From Bacillota bacterium (GTDB lineage Bacteria; Bacillota; DTU030; DUMP01): DNA of 44,902 nucleotides. The notes under the pieces were generated by a model, which saw nothing but the letters and a program-made list of their open reading frames with translations, made no database searches and was not told the origin of the DNA. Each line of letters starts with the position of its first letter. Within the stretch, counting starts at the first letter, position 1. This document shows, in pieces, positions 7,874 to 16,679 of the stretch. The stretch covers positions 1-44,902 of the forward strand of contig JASKKP010000014.1 of assembly GCA_030154105.1 (NCBI GenBank). The letters run 5' to 3'. Position numbers and translations under genes: made by a program.

Positions 7874-8656
7874 GTGCAACGAAGCGACGGTAAATGGTTC
7901 CTCAGCAGAGTAAAGCAGGCAATCCGACGCTATCAGCTCCTTCAGCCGGGCGACCGCGTGGCAGTAGGGCTTTCCGGAGGAAAGGACAGCATTTTTCTCC
8001 TTCATGTCCTCCTCTTTCTGCGGCGGACCTCGTACCCGGAGCTGGAGATTTTTCCCGTCCATGTCGATCTAGGCTGGGAAGAAGATCTTACTCTCTTGGC
8101 GCAATACTGCCGGGAGCAAGGTGTTTCTCTCATCCGGGAAAAGACGCTTATCGGCGATATTGTCTTTAAGGTGCGCAGAGAACCCAATCCGTGTGCCCTC
8201 TGCGCGCACCTGAGGCGGGGAGCACTAAATGCTGTGGCCCTTAGCCTCGGGTGCAACAAGGTGGCTTTAGGGCACCATTTGGACGACGTTTTGGCAACTT
8301 TTTTCTTGAACCTGGTTTACACCGGCCGCCTAGATACTTTTTGGCCCCGTACCGAACTTAGTCGCACAGGGCTTACGGTAATTCGGCCACTCATCTACCT
8401 TCCTGAGGAAACTGTGAACGCCGTCGTCCGCCGCGAAGGCCTGCCGGTGGTGAAAAGTACCTGCCCGGCGGCAGGGCGAACAAGACGGGCTGAGATGCGA
8501 AACCTGGTTCGCGACTTGACGGCACGCTACCCGGACTTCTATCGTCGCTTTCTTTCAGCCTGGGAAGGGAGAGAGCCACCCGTCACTTGGGGTTCTCTAG
8601 GCGTGCCTGAGGACGACCTCCAAGATAAAACTAAAAGCAAAAGGACGGAGGAATGA
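7874..8656 (+). CDS. TtcA-like PP-loop tRNA-thiolation protein
   Basis: The 260-residue ATPase carries the PP-loop SGGKDS at residues 34-39, which binds ATP and adenylates the tRNA base. CALC (residues 107-110) and a later cysteine in STCPAAG match the TtcA/TtuA pattern of cysteines that hold an iron-sulfur cluster. Such proteins make 2-thiocytidine or related thiolated bases. GHHLDDV is a further family motif. Which base is modified cannot be told. The GTG at 7874 is preceded by AAGGAGA. The stop overlaps the start of the next gene by four bases (ATGA), so the two are translationally coupled. Confidence 0.85.
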   Translation: MQRSDGKWFLSRVKQAIRRYQLLQPGDRVAVGLSGGKDSIFLLHVLLFLRRTSYPELEIFPVHVDLGWEEDLTLLAQYCREQGVSLIREKTLIGDIVFKVRREPNPCALCAHLRRGALNAVALSLGCNKVALGHHLDDVLATFFLNLVYTGRLDTFWPRTELSRTGLTVIRPLIYLPEETVNAVVRREGLPVVKSTCPAAGRTRRAEMRNLVRDLTARYPDFYRRFLSAWEGREPPVTWGSLGVPEDDLQDKTKSKRTEE

Positions 8657-9828
8657 GCGTGGCCCGGGCAATTGTTACCAAGAAAGGCGCGGCCAGGCTT
8701 AAAGTAGGTCACCCATGGGTTTTTGCCTCGGATATTGTGGCGGTGCAGGGAAATTATGAGCCTGGAGATGTGGTAGAAATCGCTGATGAGCGGGGGCGCT
8801 TTTTGGGCCAAGGGTATTTTAACCCGCGTTCGCAGATTGCCCTGCGCTTTCTCACGCCGGGACGGGAAGAGATTGGGCCCGCCTTCTGGCAGCGGAGGCT
8901 TGAAGCTGCCTGGGAGTACCGCCGGCGTTTTGTGGATACGTCCTCCTGCCGGGTGGTGTTTGCCGAGGCGGACTTCATTCCCGCCCTCATCGTCGACAAG
9001 TTCGGCGACTACCTAGTTATGCAGAGCCTAGCCCTCGGCATCGCCCGCTGGGAGAACACCTTAGTCGAGCTCCTGGTGGAACTTCTCGCCCCGCGCGGCA
9101 TCTACGCGCGCAACGACGTCAAGGTGCGCGAGATAGAAGGCCTGCCGCTGGAAAAAGGTTACCTCTACGGGAAGTTCGATCCGCTGATCCAGATCGAGGA
9201 ACACGGTTTGAGGTTTTGGGTAGATGTGGAAAACGGACAGAAAACGGGTTACTTTCTCGACCAGCGAGAAAATCGGGCCGCTTTGGCGCCTTTTGTTCCC
9301 GGAGCCAGGGTACTGGACTGCTTTTGCCACACGGGTGCCTTCGCGCTTCATGCCGCTTTTTACGGTGCCCGGGAGGTTGTCGGTATCGACATCTCTCCTG
9401 AAGCCGTGGCCATGGCGAAAAAGAACGCCCAACTTAACGGACTGGACCCAGTCTGCCGGTTTAAGGTGGGGAACGTCTTCGATGAACTTAGGGCATTGGC
9501 CGAGCGGCGTGAAAGGTACGATGTGGTCATTCTCGACCCGCCGGCCTTCACCAAGAGCCGGCAGGCCTTGGAAGGTGCCGCACGAGGCTATAAAGAAATT
9601 AACCTCCGGGCGCTCAAGCTTATCCCGCCAGGAGGCTTTCTGGTAACAGCTTCCTGTTCCCAGCATATGAGCTCGGAACTCTTCCGGGCAATCGTGGCGG
9701 AAGCGGCGAGCGATACGAACCGTCGGCTCCGCCTTGTGGAGTACCGCAGGCAGGCCAAAGACCACCCCGTGCTCGTCGCCGCACCGGAAACCGAATACCT
9801 TAAGTTCTTCATCTTTCAGGTGTTTTAA
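8653..9828 (+). CDS. RlmI-like class I rRNA methyltransferase with PUA domain
   Basis: The 391-residue protein has an N-terminal PUA domain (about residues 1-80, with GHPWVFASDI and the PGD turn). A Rossmann methyltransferase follows, with VLDCFCHTGAFALHAA as the SAM-binding motif I and LDPPAFTKS as the catalytic motif IV. RlmI relatives make 5-methylcytosine in 23S rRNA; the exact position is an inference. The four-base overlap with the PP-loop gene suggests one RNA-modification operon. A clear terminator follows nine bases after the stop. Confidence 0.9.
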   Translation: MSVARAIVTKKGAARLKVGHPWVFASDIVAVQGNYEPGDVVEIADERGRFLGQGYFNPRSQIALRFLTPGREEIGPAFWQRRLEAAWEYRRRFVDTSSCRVVFAEADFIPALIVDKFGDYLVMQSLALGIARWENTLVELLVELLAPRGIYARNDVKVREIEGLPLEKGYLYGKFDPLIQIEEHGLRFWVDVENGQKTGYFLDQRENRAALAPFVPGARVLDCFCHTGAFALHAAFYGAREVVGIDISPEAVAMAKKNAQLNGLDPVCRFKVGNVFDELRALAERRERYDVVILDPPAFTKSRQALEGAARGYKEINLRALKLIPPGGFLVTASCSQHMSSELFRAIVAEAASDTNRRLRLVEYRRQAKDHPVLVAAPETEYLKFFIFQVF

Positions 9829-9836
9829 AGAGAGAA

Positions 9837-9860
9837 GGAGGCCTCACGGGCCTCCTTTTT
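9837..9860 (+). terminator. Rho-independent terminator after the methyltransferase
   Basis: The stem GGAGGCC/GGCCTCC has a 5-base loop followed by TTTTT. It may also serve the small minus-strand gene that ends at 9877. Confidence 0.9.
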
Positions 9861-9876
9861 ACCATGCTTTGGTCGC

Positions 9877-9981
9877 CTACTTGACGTCAAAGCCGTCCTT
9901 CGCTGCAGGGGAACCGGGGGTGCGGGCTTTTTTCGTATCGTCCGCTTTTTTCTTCCCGTCTTGCCCTTTCTTTTCGCCCAC
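9877..9981 (-). CDS. Small lysine-rich protein of unknown function (34 aa)
   Basis: A 34-residue reading frame starts with GTG, with AGGAGGTG on its strand five bases upstream. It ends with TAG just before the hairpin at 9837-9860. The product begins MGEKKGQDGKKKADD and ends KDGFDVK. It is rich in lysine and aspartate, has no cysteine or membrane segment, and should be unstructured and soluble. It lies behind the AGCS transporter gene on the same strand. I do not recognise a family. The strong ribosome site is the main support. Confidence 0.5.
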   Translation of the reverse strand: MGEKKGQDGKKKADDTKKARTPGSPAAKDGFDVK

Positions 9982-10030
9982 ATTCTCACCTCCTGGTGGT
10001 ATTATCACCTCCTATGGAAAATCCATGCAG

Positions 10031-10054
10031 AAAAGCCTTCGGGCGAGGGCTTTT
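10031..10054 (-). terminator. Terminator of the AGCS transporter gene
   Basis: The palindrome AAAAGCC...GGCTTTT, with a longer imperfect stem inside, lies 8 bases past the transporter stop. It ends in TTTT on the minus strand. Confidence 0.7.
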
Positions 10055-10061
10055 GTGGGCT

Positions 10062-11444
10062 TTATCCTTGGAGGGTTCCGCTCCATTTAAGCCTGCTTGG
10101 TTCGCCGGGCGCCCGCCAGAAGAAATCGTACGTGGCTTCCCACACCTTGTGCCGGAGGCTGAAGACCACCAGAAGGTTGATGATTACCACGATGGCCATG
10201 AAGAAGTCAGCTAGCCCCCAGATCTGCTGCAGGCCGCCTACGGCGCCGTAGATGAGACCGAGGATATAAAGGTACCTGACGACGAGGGCGGCTTTGTTAC
10301 CGAGAGCATAAGCCACGCCGGTTTCGCAGTAAAACTCGTTGGTTAAAGCTGTGGTGTAGGCAAAGAGGAGAATGCCCACTGTGACGATAACGTTACCGAT
10401 CACCGGCAGGCCGGTGTTAAAGGCGAGTTGGGTCAGCTCGAAACCGAGCTTGCCGCTTGGTAGGACGCCGGTAAACATGATCACCAGGGCCGTGGCCGAG
10501 CATACCAGAATGGTATCAAGGAATACTTCGAACACGCCCCAAATACCCTGGCGTACGGGGTGATTGACGGTAGCAGTGGAGTGGGCAACGGGTGCGGAAC
10601 CCATGCCGCCTTCGTTGGAAAAGATGCCGCGTGCAAAGCCGTGGCGGATGGCTAACATGGTGGTAGAACCGGCGAAACCTCCTGTGGCTGCCGCTCCGGA
10701 AAAAGCGTCGCGGAAGATCTGTGCGAAGACCTCGGGTACCCGGCTGATATTCATTAGGATAATGATCACGGCGCCCAAAGCGTAGAAAAAGGCCATGAAA
10801 GGAACCACTTTTTCGGCTACCTCGCCGATGCGCTTCACGCCGCCGATAACCACAATTCCTACAAGGAAGGCAACCAAGATACCGCCGGCTAAGGTAGGTA
10901 TGCCAAAAGAACTTTTCATAGTAATGGCCAGGGTGTTAGACTGGACGAAACCAAACACAAAGAACATGAAGGCGAACATCAAAGCGAAAATAAAGGCGAG
11001 CCATTTCCACTGCTGCCCAAGCCCCTGCGTGATATAATACATGCCACCGCCCCGGTAGATGCCGGTCTCCGGGTCCTTGACGCGGTAAGTAAGACCCAGC
11101 ACGATCTCCGCATACTTATTGATCATGGCGAAGAGGGCTACTACCCACATCCAGAAAACTGCTCCCGGGCCCCCGAGGCCGATGGCCATGCCGACACCGG
11201 CAATGTTTCCCACCCCGATGGTGGCCGACAAGGCGGCGCACGCGGCTTGGAAGGGGGTAAGGTTCCCTTCTCCTTCGGTACGGCGGTCGAACATCTTAAA
11301 AAGGGTGTTTTTCAGAATCCATCCTAGCTTCGTGAACTGGATAAAGCGCAGCTGGAAGGAGAAGGTAAGCGATACTGAAACAATGATGACGATCAGTGGC
11401 CAGCCCCAGAGAAAATCGCTAATCTTATAAAGTACGGCCAGCAT
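10062..11444 (-). CDS. Alanine/glycine:cation symporter (AGCS family)
   Basis: The 460-residue membrane protein imports alanine or glycine with sodium or protons. Family marks are ACAALSATIGVGNIAGVG (about residues 69-86), NKYAEIVLG, YRGGGMYY, GFARGIFSNEGGMGSAP and TTALTNEFYCE. About ten hydrophobic helices are visible and length is normal. The start ATG has only a weak GGGGGCGG site. It stands alone on the minus strand, with a terminator behind it and an APC-family permease gene upstream on the same strand. Confidence 0.92.
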   Translation of the reverse strand: MLAVLYKISDFLWGWPLIVIIVSVSLTFSFQLRFIQFTKLGWILKNTLFKMFDRRTEGEGNLTPFQAACAALSATIGVGNIAGVGMAIGLGGPGAVFWMWVVALFAMINKYAEIVLGLTYRVKDPETGIYRGGGMYYITQGLGQQWKWLAFIFALMFAFMFFVFGFVQSNTLAITMKSSFGIPTLAGGILVAFLVGIVVIGGVKRIGEVAEKVVPFMAFFYALGAVIIILMNISRVPEVFAQIFRDAFSGAAATGGFAGSTTMLAIRHGFARGIFSNEGGMGSAPVAHSTATVNHPVRQGIWGVFEVFLDTILVCSATALVIMFTGVLPSGKLGFELTQLAFNTGLPVIGNVIVTVGILLFAYTTALTNEFYCETGVAYALGNKAALVVRYLYILGLIYGAVGGLQQIWGLADFFMAIVVIINLLVVFSLRHKVWEATYDFFWRAPGEPSRLKWSGTLQG

Positions 11445-11642
11445 GACTTAATTCCGCCCCCTTTTCTCAAATACATGCTGGGCTCTTTCCGTTGTTTTTG
11501 TAACCTCTGCATCCCCCCTGCCAGAAGGCTTGCTCGGAAGGCCTTTGCTAAATCTTATTTACTTTGCCTTCCCTACATGTGCTTTTTGACGACAAGCCGC
11601 AGGATTCCTTCCTAAGCGGCCAAATTACAAATTAAATTTCTT
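11445..11642. other. Spacer between two transporter genes
   Basis: The spacer between the APC permease end and the AGCS start is AT-richer than its neighbours. It should hold the AGCS promoter, but I see no convincing -35/-10 pair or terminator. Confidence 0.4.
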
Positions 11643-13124
11643 TTAGGAGGGATTCTTGGGCTTTTTGGCCTCCGAAGGGAGTGGTTTGCTTACCGGCTCA
11701 GGGATCAGAGGATGGGCTGTGGTGTTTTCCGTGCGGGTCCGCAATTTGCTGTGGCGGTGGCCGTAAGTTAGGTAGAGGATGAGCCCCAAACCGAGCCAGA
11801 CGGCAAGCCTAATCCAGGTGACCGGGGGCAGGTTGACCATAAGGTAGACGGAAAAGGCTATAGCTAGAAGCGGCGTCCAGGGTATGAAAGGGGTCTTAAA
11901 CGGGCGGGGAAGCTCCGGGTGCATGCGCCTTAGAACAAGGAGGCCGGCAGAAACAAACAAGAAAGCAGAGAGGGTACCGATGTTGGCCAGTTGGGCCACC
12001 ACGTCCACCGGGATGAAAGCGGCCAAGGCGGAGACGGCAGCGGCAATAACGGCCAGACTGGCGGCCGGCGTTTTAAAACGAAGGCTGAGCCCCGCAAAAA
12101 GAGGTGGGAGGAGCCCATCGCGTCCCATGGCGAAGAACACGCGGCTTTGGGCAAACAGGTTCGCCAGAAGAACGCTGGTGAGCCCGGCCAGAGCGCCTAC
12201 GGCCACAATGGCCGAAGCCCGGCTCAATCCAGTGCTTATGAGCGCGGTGGCAATGGGCGAAGCCGTGTCCAAGCGTGGGTAGGGAACCAGCCCGGTCAGC
12301 ACAAGGGTGACTAGGACATAAAGCGCTGTTGAAAGACCGAGAGAGCCTATGATACCAAGAGTAAGGTCCCTGTGCGGGTTCTTAACCTCTTCGCCGGCGG
12401 TTGCCACGGCATCGAAGCCTACGTAAGCGAAAAAGATGATGGCCGCGCCGTGCATAACCCCGCTCAGCCCGAAGGGAAGAAACGGGCGCCAGTTGGCAGG
12501 GTTGAGGCGGGTAGACCCGAGAATGATAAAAAGCAAGATGACGCCCAACTTAAGCGCAACCACCAAGCGCGTCAGGTTGGCGCTGCGGCGGGTACCGGTG
12601 ATGCCTGCCCAGGCGACCAGCGCTACGATCAGTATTGGCGGTAGGTTTATAACGCCCCCGGCCAGCGGCCCGGCCGTAAAGGAGCGGGGGAGAACCACCC
12701 CGAAAGACCGGAGCAGGTCGGTAAGATACGCTCCCCAACCGATGGCTACGGCCGCCGAGGCGACAACGTACTCAAGGATGAGATTCCAGCCGATGAGCCA
12801 GGCAGGAAGTTCGCCTAAAGAGGCGTAGGTGTAGGTGTACGCGCTTCCGGCCGCGGGGAGCATGGAGGAGAGCTCGGCGTAAACCAAAGCAGCCAGCCCT
12901 GCGGCCAAGCCGGAAATGAAAAACGACAAGGCAAGTCCCGGACCGGCGTAACGCGCCGCCGCCACCCCCGTGAGCACGAAAATGCCCGTGCCGATAATCG
13001 CTCCTACGCCCAGGGCCACAAGGTCCAGGGGCCCCAGGGTACGTTTTAGCCCTCCCCGGGCGCGCCCCTCTTGTAATAAAGTTTCGATGGGTTTACGTTG
13101 GAACATCTGCCTCCACGCGCTCAT
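11643..13124 (-). CDS. APC-superfamily amino-acid permease
   Basis: The 493-residue permease resembles the cationic amino-acid transporter group (CAT/YfnA type). It has about 12 membrane segments. The first is typical: LGVGAIIGTGIFVLTG, the glycine-rich substrate loop of APC proteins. IFFAYVGFDAVATAGEEVKNP, the sixth-helix mark of the CAT group, lies in the middle. The C-terminal 40 residues are polar and proline-rich. The ATG at 13124 follows AGGGGG at good distance; an ATG at 13184 would add 20 basic residues but has no clear ribosome site. The substrate is unknown. It is divergent from the aminopeptidase gene, a pairing that suits peptide use. Confidence 0.88.
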   Translation of the reverse strand: MSAWRQMFQRKPIETLLQEGRARGGLKRTLGPLDLVALGVGAIIGTGIFVLTGVAAARYAGPGLALSFFISGLAAGLAALVYAELSSMLPAAGSAYTYTYASLGELPAWLIGWNLILEYVVASAAVAIGWGAYLTDLLRSFGVVLPRSFTAGPLAGGVINLPPILIVALVAWAGITGTRRSANLTRLVVALKLGVILLFIILGSTRLNPANWRPFLPFGLSGVMHGAAIIFFAYVGFDAVATAGEEVKNPHRDLTLGIIGSLGLSTALYVLVTLVLTGLVPYPRLDTASPIATALISTGLSRASAIVAVGALAGLTSVLLANLFAQSRVFFAMGRDGLLPPLFAGLSLRFKTPAASLAVIAAAVSALAAFIPVDVVAQLANIGTLSAFLFVSAGLLVLRRMHPELPRPFKTPFIPWTPLLAIAFSVYLMVNLPPVTWIRLAVWLGLGLILYLTYGHRHSKLRTRTENTTAHPLIPEPVSKPLPSEAKKPKNPS

Positions 13125-13268
13125 CGGACTGCCCCCTAGTTGTTTCTTTTTCTTATAATATTGCCTGGACATGCTGCGCCCCATGCCTTAGAGCAACTTC
13201 GGGTAGGGAGTGTGAAGGTGGGTGAATTGTGGTAAACTAAAGAGCAGGACAAAAAGGAGGGGTTCGGT

Positions 13269-14696
13269 TTGAAAGAAGCTAGCGCAGGCAAGAAACTATT
13301 TGAAGACTTGGCCTACAGGCCAAAACCGGCTTGGGACCGCTTGAGCAGCGAAGAGCGCCAGCGGGTTTTTGCTCTGGCCGAGGACTACAAAGCCTTTCTA
13401 ACTGCGGCCAAGACCGAACGCGAGGCGAACGCTTTGATCTTGGCCGAGGCAGAAAAGCAGGGTTTTCGTCCTGCCGAGAAATTTCAGGGGCGCCTTGCTC
13501 CCGGCACGAGACTTTACTACAACAACCGTGGGCGTAGCGCCGCCTTGGTGGTGATTGGCCGCGAACCGTTGAGCGCAGGCTTTCGGCTGGTCGGCTCGCA
13601 CATCGATTCCCCGCGGCTGGACCTCAAGCCGCGCCCGCTTTACGAGGAGGAAGGTCTGGCCCTTTTGAAAACCCATTACTACGGCGGCATTAAGAAGTAC
13701 CAATGGCCGGTACATCCCTTGGCTCTGCACGGCCTGGTGGTCCTGGCGGGCGGTGAACGCCGGGAAATCCGTTTGGGCGAAGAGCCGGGCGATCCGGTAT
13801 TTTGCGTGACCGACCTACTCCCCCACCTTGCTTATGAACAGATGGAAAAGAAGGCCAAAGAAGCAGTAAAAGGCGAGGCCCTCAACATAGTGGTGGGGAA
13901 CATACCGTACCCGGAGGAGGAAGAGGTCAAAGAACGGGTTAAGCTGGCCGTCCTGAATCTTCTTAAGGAGGCCTACGGTTTCCGGGAAGAGGACTTCATA
14001 AGCGCCGAGCTCGAGGCAGTTCCGGCCGGCCCGGCGCGGGACGTGGGCTTCGATCGAAGCATGGTAGGAGGATACGGCCAGGACGATCGCGTCTCGGCCT
14101 ATACCAGCCTGCGTGCCCTTTTTGAGGTGCGCCAACCGGCCAAGACGGCCGTCTGCCTGTTTACGGATAAAGAGGAAGTCGGCAGCATGGGCAACACCGG
14201 AGCTCAGTCGCGTTTCTTAGAGAACGTGTTGGCCGACTTGGTGCACCGGCAAGGCGGAACCTCGGTGGATCTCGGTGTACGCGAGGCTCTGGCCCGAGGT
14301 GAGGCTCTGTCGGCCGATGTGAACGCCGCTCTGGACCCTTCCTATCAAGAGGTCAGCGATAAGCGCAACTCGGCACTCCTGGGGTACGGGATCAACTTGA
14401 GCAAATACACGGGTGCCCGGGGCAAAAGCGGGTCCAGCGAAGCCAGTGCCGAGTTTACTGCCTTGGTGCGCGACCTTTTTAACCGCCATAACATTGCCTG
14501 GCAGCCGGGCGAACTTGGTAAGGTTGATGAAGGCGGTGGCGGCACTATCGCTCAGTTTCTCGCCAACTTAGGGATGGACGTTTTGGACGCCGGCGTCGCC
14601 CTTCTCAGCATGCACTCGCCGTTCGAGGTGGCGAGCAAGGTCGACGTCTACATGGCCTACCGCGCCTACAAAGTCTTCTGGGAGCCGGAAAAATGA
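13269..14696 (+). CDS. M18-family aminopeptidase
   Basis: The 475-residue enzyme belongs to the aspartyl aminopeptidase/aminopeptidase I family, which has two zinc ions and forms large dodecamers. Zinc ligands appear in GSHIDSPRLDLKP (about residue 113), GYGQDDRVSA, FTDKEEVGSMGNTGAQS and LLSMHSPFE near the end. Length fits the bacterial group, close to ApeA of clostridia. The start is TTG at 13269, behind AAAGGAGG with good spacing. No signal peptide is seen, so it acts in the cytosol. It releases N-terminal amino acids from peptides, in line with the nearby transporters. Confidence 0.92.
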   Translation: MKEASAGKKLFEDLAYRPKPAWDRLSSEERQRVFALAEDYKAFLTAAKTEREANALILAEAEKQGFRPAEKFQGRLAPGTRLYYNNRGRSAALVVIGREPLSAGFRLVGSHIDSPRLDLKPRPLYEEEGLALLKTHYYGGIKKYQWPVHPLALHGLVVLAGGERREIRLGEEPGDPVFCVTDLLPHLAYEQMEKKAKEAVKGEALNIVVGNIPYPEEEEVKERVKLAVLNLLKEAYGFREEDFISAELEAVPAGPARDVGFDRSMVGGYGQDDRVSAYTSLRALFEVRQPAKTAVCLFTDKEEVGSMGNTGAQSRFLENVLADLVHRQGGTSVDLGVREALARGEALSADVNAALDPSYQEVSDKRNSALLGYGINLSKYTGARGKSGSSEASAEFTALVRDLFNRHNIAWQPGELGKVDEGGGGTIAQFLANLGMDVLDAGVALLSMHSPFEVASKVDVYMAYRAYKVFWEPEK

Positions 14697-14748
14697 GCGG
14701 TCGCTGTGCGGCGTACGAGGGAAGGGCAACCTGCAAAAACGCGAAAGG

Positions 14749-14766
14749 CCTGGGTATTGACCCAGG
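14749..14766. terminator. Hairpin between convergent aminopeptidase and DUF1540 genes
   Basis: CCTGGGT (14749-14755) pairs with ACCCAGG (14760-14766), followed by TCTTACT on the plus strand. It may end both convergent genes. The poor T run lowers confidence. Confidence 0.5.
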
Positions 14767-14807
14767 TCTTACTGTATTGGGACTTAGTGCGGCCTAACGA
14801 CAACCTC

Positions 14808-15227
14808 TCAAGCTTGCCCCAAGGCAGGCGGCCGAGCACCTTGGTTTTTGTTGACAAAGGTGTCGCAGTTCGTGGCCTGGCACTCGGTAGCCCCGTTTCC
14901 GGAGACGAAGATTGCCTCCGCCGTGCAAAGGTTGCCTTCCTGCCAGAACTTACAGGTGTCTACGACACAGGTTACGGTAGGAGTGATCTGCACTCCGTCG
15001 CGCAACACCCCGGTGAGCATCCCGCCCCAGTTGACGTTATCCAGCGAGCCCAGCATATTGGCCAGGCCGCGGCGGTGGGAAAAGGTTTTACACTCAGTGT
15101 GTTCCTTTTGCTGGGCCATTTTGCCTTCTTCTTCGTGCAGGATGTCGATATTGGCGGCTGCACAGAGATTTCCCGGGAGCCAATGGGTGCAGGTATTTAC
15201 TTCGCACTCTACGCGCGGGTTCGGCAC
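14808..15227 (-). CDS. Protein with two DUF1540 cysteine domains
   Basis: The 139-residue protein holds two copies of the DUF1540 unit. The first has VECEVNTCTHW and NLCAAANI close to the start, then a cysteine in TECKTF. The second has TCVVDTCKFW, NLCTAEAI and TECQATNCDTF. The regular cysteines suggest metal binding. DUF1540 proteins are common in spore-forming Firmicutes, and their function is unknown to me. GTG at 15227 follows GGGAGGTGAGAA; an in-frame ATG at 15275 lacks such a site. The middle part (about 50-85) has no cysteine and links the two domains. Confidence 0.85.
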   Translation of the reverse strand: MPNPRVECEVNTCTHWLPGNLCAAANIDILHEEEGKMAQQKEHTECKTFSHRRGLANMLGSLDNVNWGGMLTGVLRDGVQITPTVTCVVDTCKFWQEGNLCTAEAIFVSGNGATECQATNCDTFVNKNQGARPPALGQA

Positions 15228-15280
15228 GTTCTCACCTCCCGTTTTTAGTAATTTAACCGGAGGTGAGGAAAACATACCAA

Positions 15281-15313
15281 GGAGGCGGTGCCGGCTTTGG
15301 CACCGCCTCCTTT
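15281..15313. terminator. Strong 12-bp hairpin behind the NSS transporter
   Basis: GGAGGCGGTGCC (15281-15292) and GGCACCGCCTCC (15299-15310) form a perfect stem with a 6-base loop and TTT on the plus side. It lies just past the end of the NSS gene on the minus strand and probably ends its transcript. Confidence 0.75.
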
Positions 15314-15323
15314 GGGCCTGAGG

Positions 15324-16679
15324 CTACACCTTCAGTATCCCGATACCGGCTAGGAAGACTATGGCTACGAGTGCCGGGGAAATGTATTTTAGCATTACGT
15401 TGGCCCAGAAGTTGCCCAAACCGAATTTTAGTGTGCCATCGTTGGTAACTTCCTGGAGGGCGTTCTTCGTCCCCCAGACCCAAGCGACGACGATGGCGGT
15501 AAACATGCCGCCAAGAGGCAGGAGCAGGTTGTTCGCCACCCAGTCCAGCTGGTCGAAGAATACCTTACCCGCAATCTGGAAGCCGCTCCAGACACCCATG
15601 GAGAGAGAAGCGCCGATGCCGATGACGAACATGATGCTTCCGAGGACGACTGTGGCTCGCTTGCGCTGCCAGCCGTGTTCCTCCATCATATACGCCGTCA
15701 GCGGCTCCAGCAAGGAGATGGCAGAGGTGAGTGCCGCCAGGAGAAGCAGGAGGAAGAATGCTCCGCCGAACAGGTTCCCTAGCGGCATTTCGCTAAAGAC
15801 GGCGGGGAGGGTAACAAAGGTGAGACCAGGGCCGGCTGCGGGCTCGAAGCCGTAGTTAAATACCGCAGGGAAAATAATTAGGCCAGCTGTAAAGGCAATC
15901 AACGTATCCATGATAGGCACGATGGTTGAGACCTGGGGAATGCTTTCTTTTTTGCCTAGGTAGCTGCCGTAGGTAAGGATGGAGCCCATGCCAAGACTAA
16001 GGGAGAAGAACACTTGGCCCAGGGCGTCGAGAAAGGTTTTCCCGGTGATCTTAGAGAAGTCCGGCACCAGGTAGAACTGTAGGCCCTTGGCGGCGCCGGG
16101 CAAGGTAAGAGAGCGGATAGCTAGGATAATGACAAGGACGAAGAGCGCCGGCATCATGATGTTGGAGTATTTTTCGATGCCGCTCTGCACGCCGTTGTAA
16201 CAGATCCAGATAGTCATACCCATGAAGAGGGCGTGGAAGATAAGAGGCAAAAGTGGATGGGTGATGAAGCTCTCAAAGAGTTTTCCTGTAAGTTTTGGGT
16301 CGGTCATGTTAAAACCAGCGATGGCCCGGAAGAAGTAATAAATAACCCAACCGCCGACCACGCTGTAATAGGAAAGAATCAAGAAGCCGGCCAAAAGGCC
16401 CATGCCGCCGACCCAGGTCCAGCCAGGAGCGACCTTCTTGAAGGCGCCGACATTGGAACGTTGCGTATAACGGCCCAGCGTGACCTCGCCCATGAACATG
16501 GTAATACCGACAAGAACGACAATACCGAGATAAATAACGAGGAAAGCGGCCCCGCCGTTGGCTCCAGCCAACCAGGGGAAGCGCCAGATATTTCCTAGGC
16601 CGATGGCTGAACCAGCAGCCGCAAAAATAAAGCCGATTTTACTCGCAAAACCTTCGCGCGTGCTACTAGAGTCGCTCAT
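15324..16679 (-). CDS. Sodium-dependent transporter, NSS (SNF) family
   Basis: The 451-residue membrane protein is of the neurotransmitter:sodium symporter family (LeuT, MhsT, TnaT). The first helix carries GSAIGLGNIWRFPW (about residues 23-36), which binds sodium and substrate. SYYSVVGGW in helix 3 and FSLSLGMGSILTYGSY in helix 6 are also standard. About 11 segments are visible. Bacterial members import hydrophobic or aromatic amino acids; the exact substrate is not readable. The ATG has AAAGGAGGG at ideal spacing. A 335-base region without genes lies upstream. Confidence 0.92.
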   Translation of the reverse strand: MSDSSSTREGFASKIGFIFAAAGSAIGLGNIWRFPWLAGANGGAAFLVIYLGIVVLVGITMFMGEVTLGRYTQRSNVGAFKKVAPGWTWVGGMGLLAGFLILSYYSVVGGWVIYYFFRAIAGFNMTDPKLTGKLFESFITHPLLPLIFHALFMGMTIWICYNGVQSGIEKYSNIMMPALFVLVIILAIRSLTLPGAAKGLQFYLVPDFSKITGKTFLDALGQVFFSLSLGMGSILTYGSYLGKKESIPQVSTIVPIMDTLIAFTAGLIIFPAVFNYGFEPAAGPGLTFVTLPAVFSEMPLGNLFGGAFFLLLLLAALTSAISLLEPLTAYMMEEHGWQRKRATVVLGSIMFVIGIGASLSMGVWSGFQIAGKVFFDQLDWVANNLLLPLGGMFTAIVVAWVWGTKNALQEVTNDGTLKFGLGNFWANVMLKYISPALVAIVFLAGIGILKV

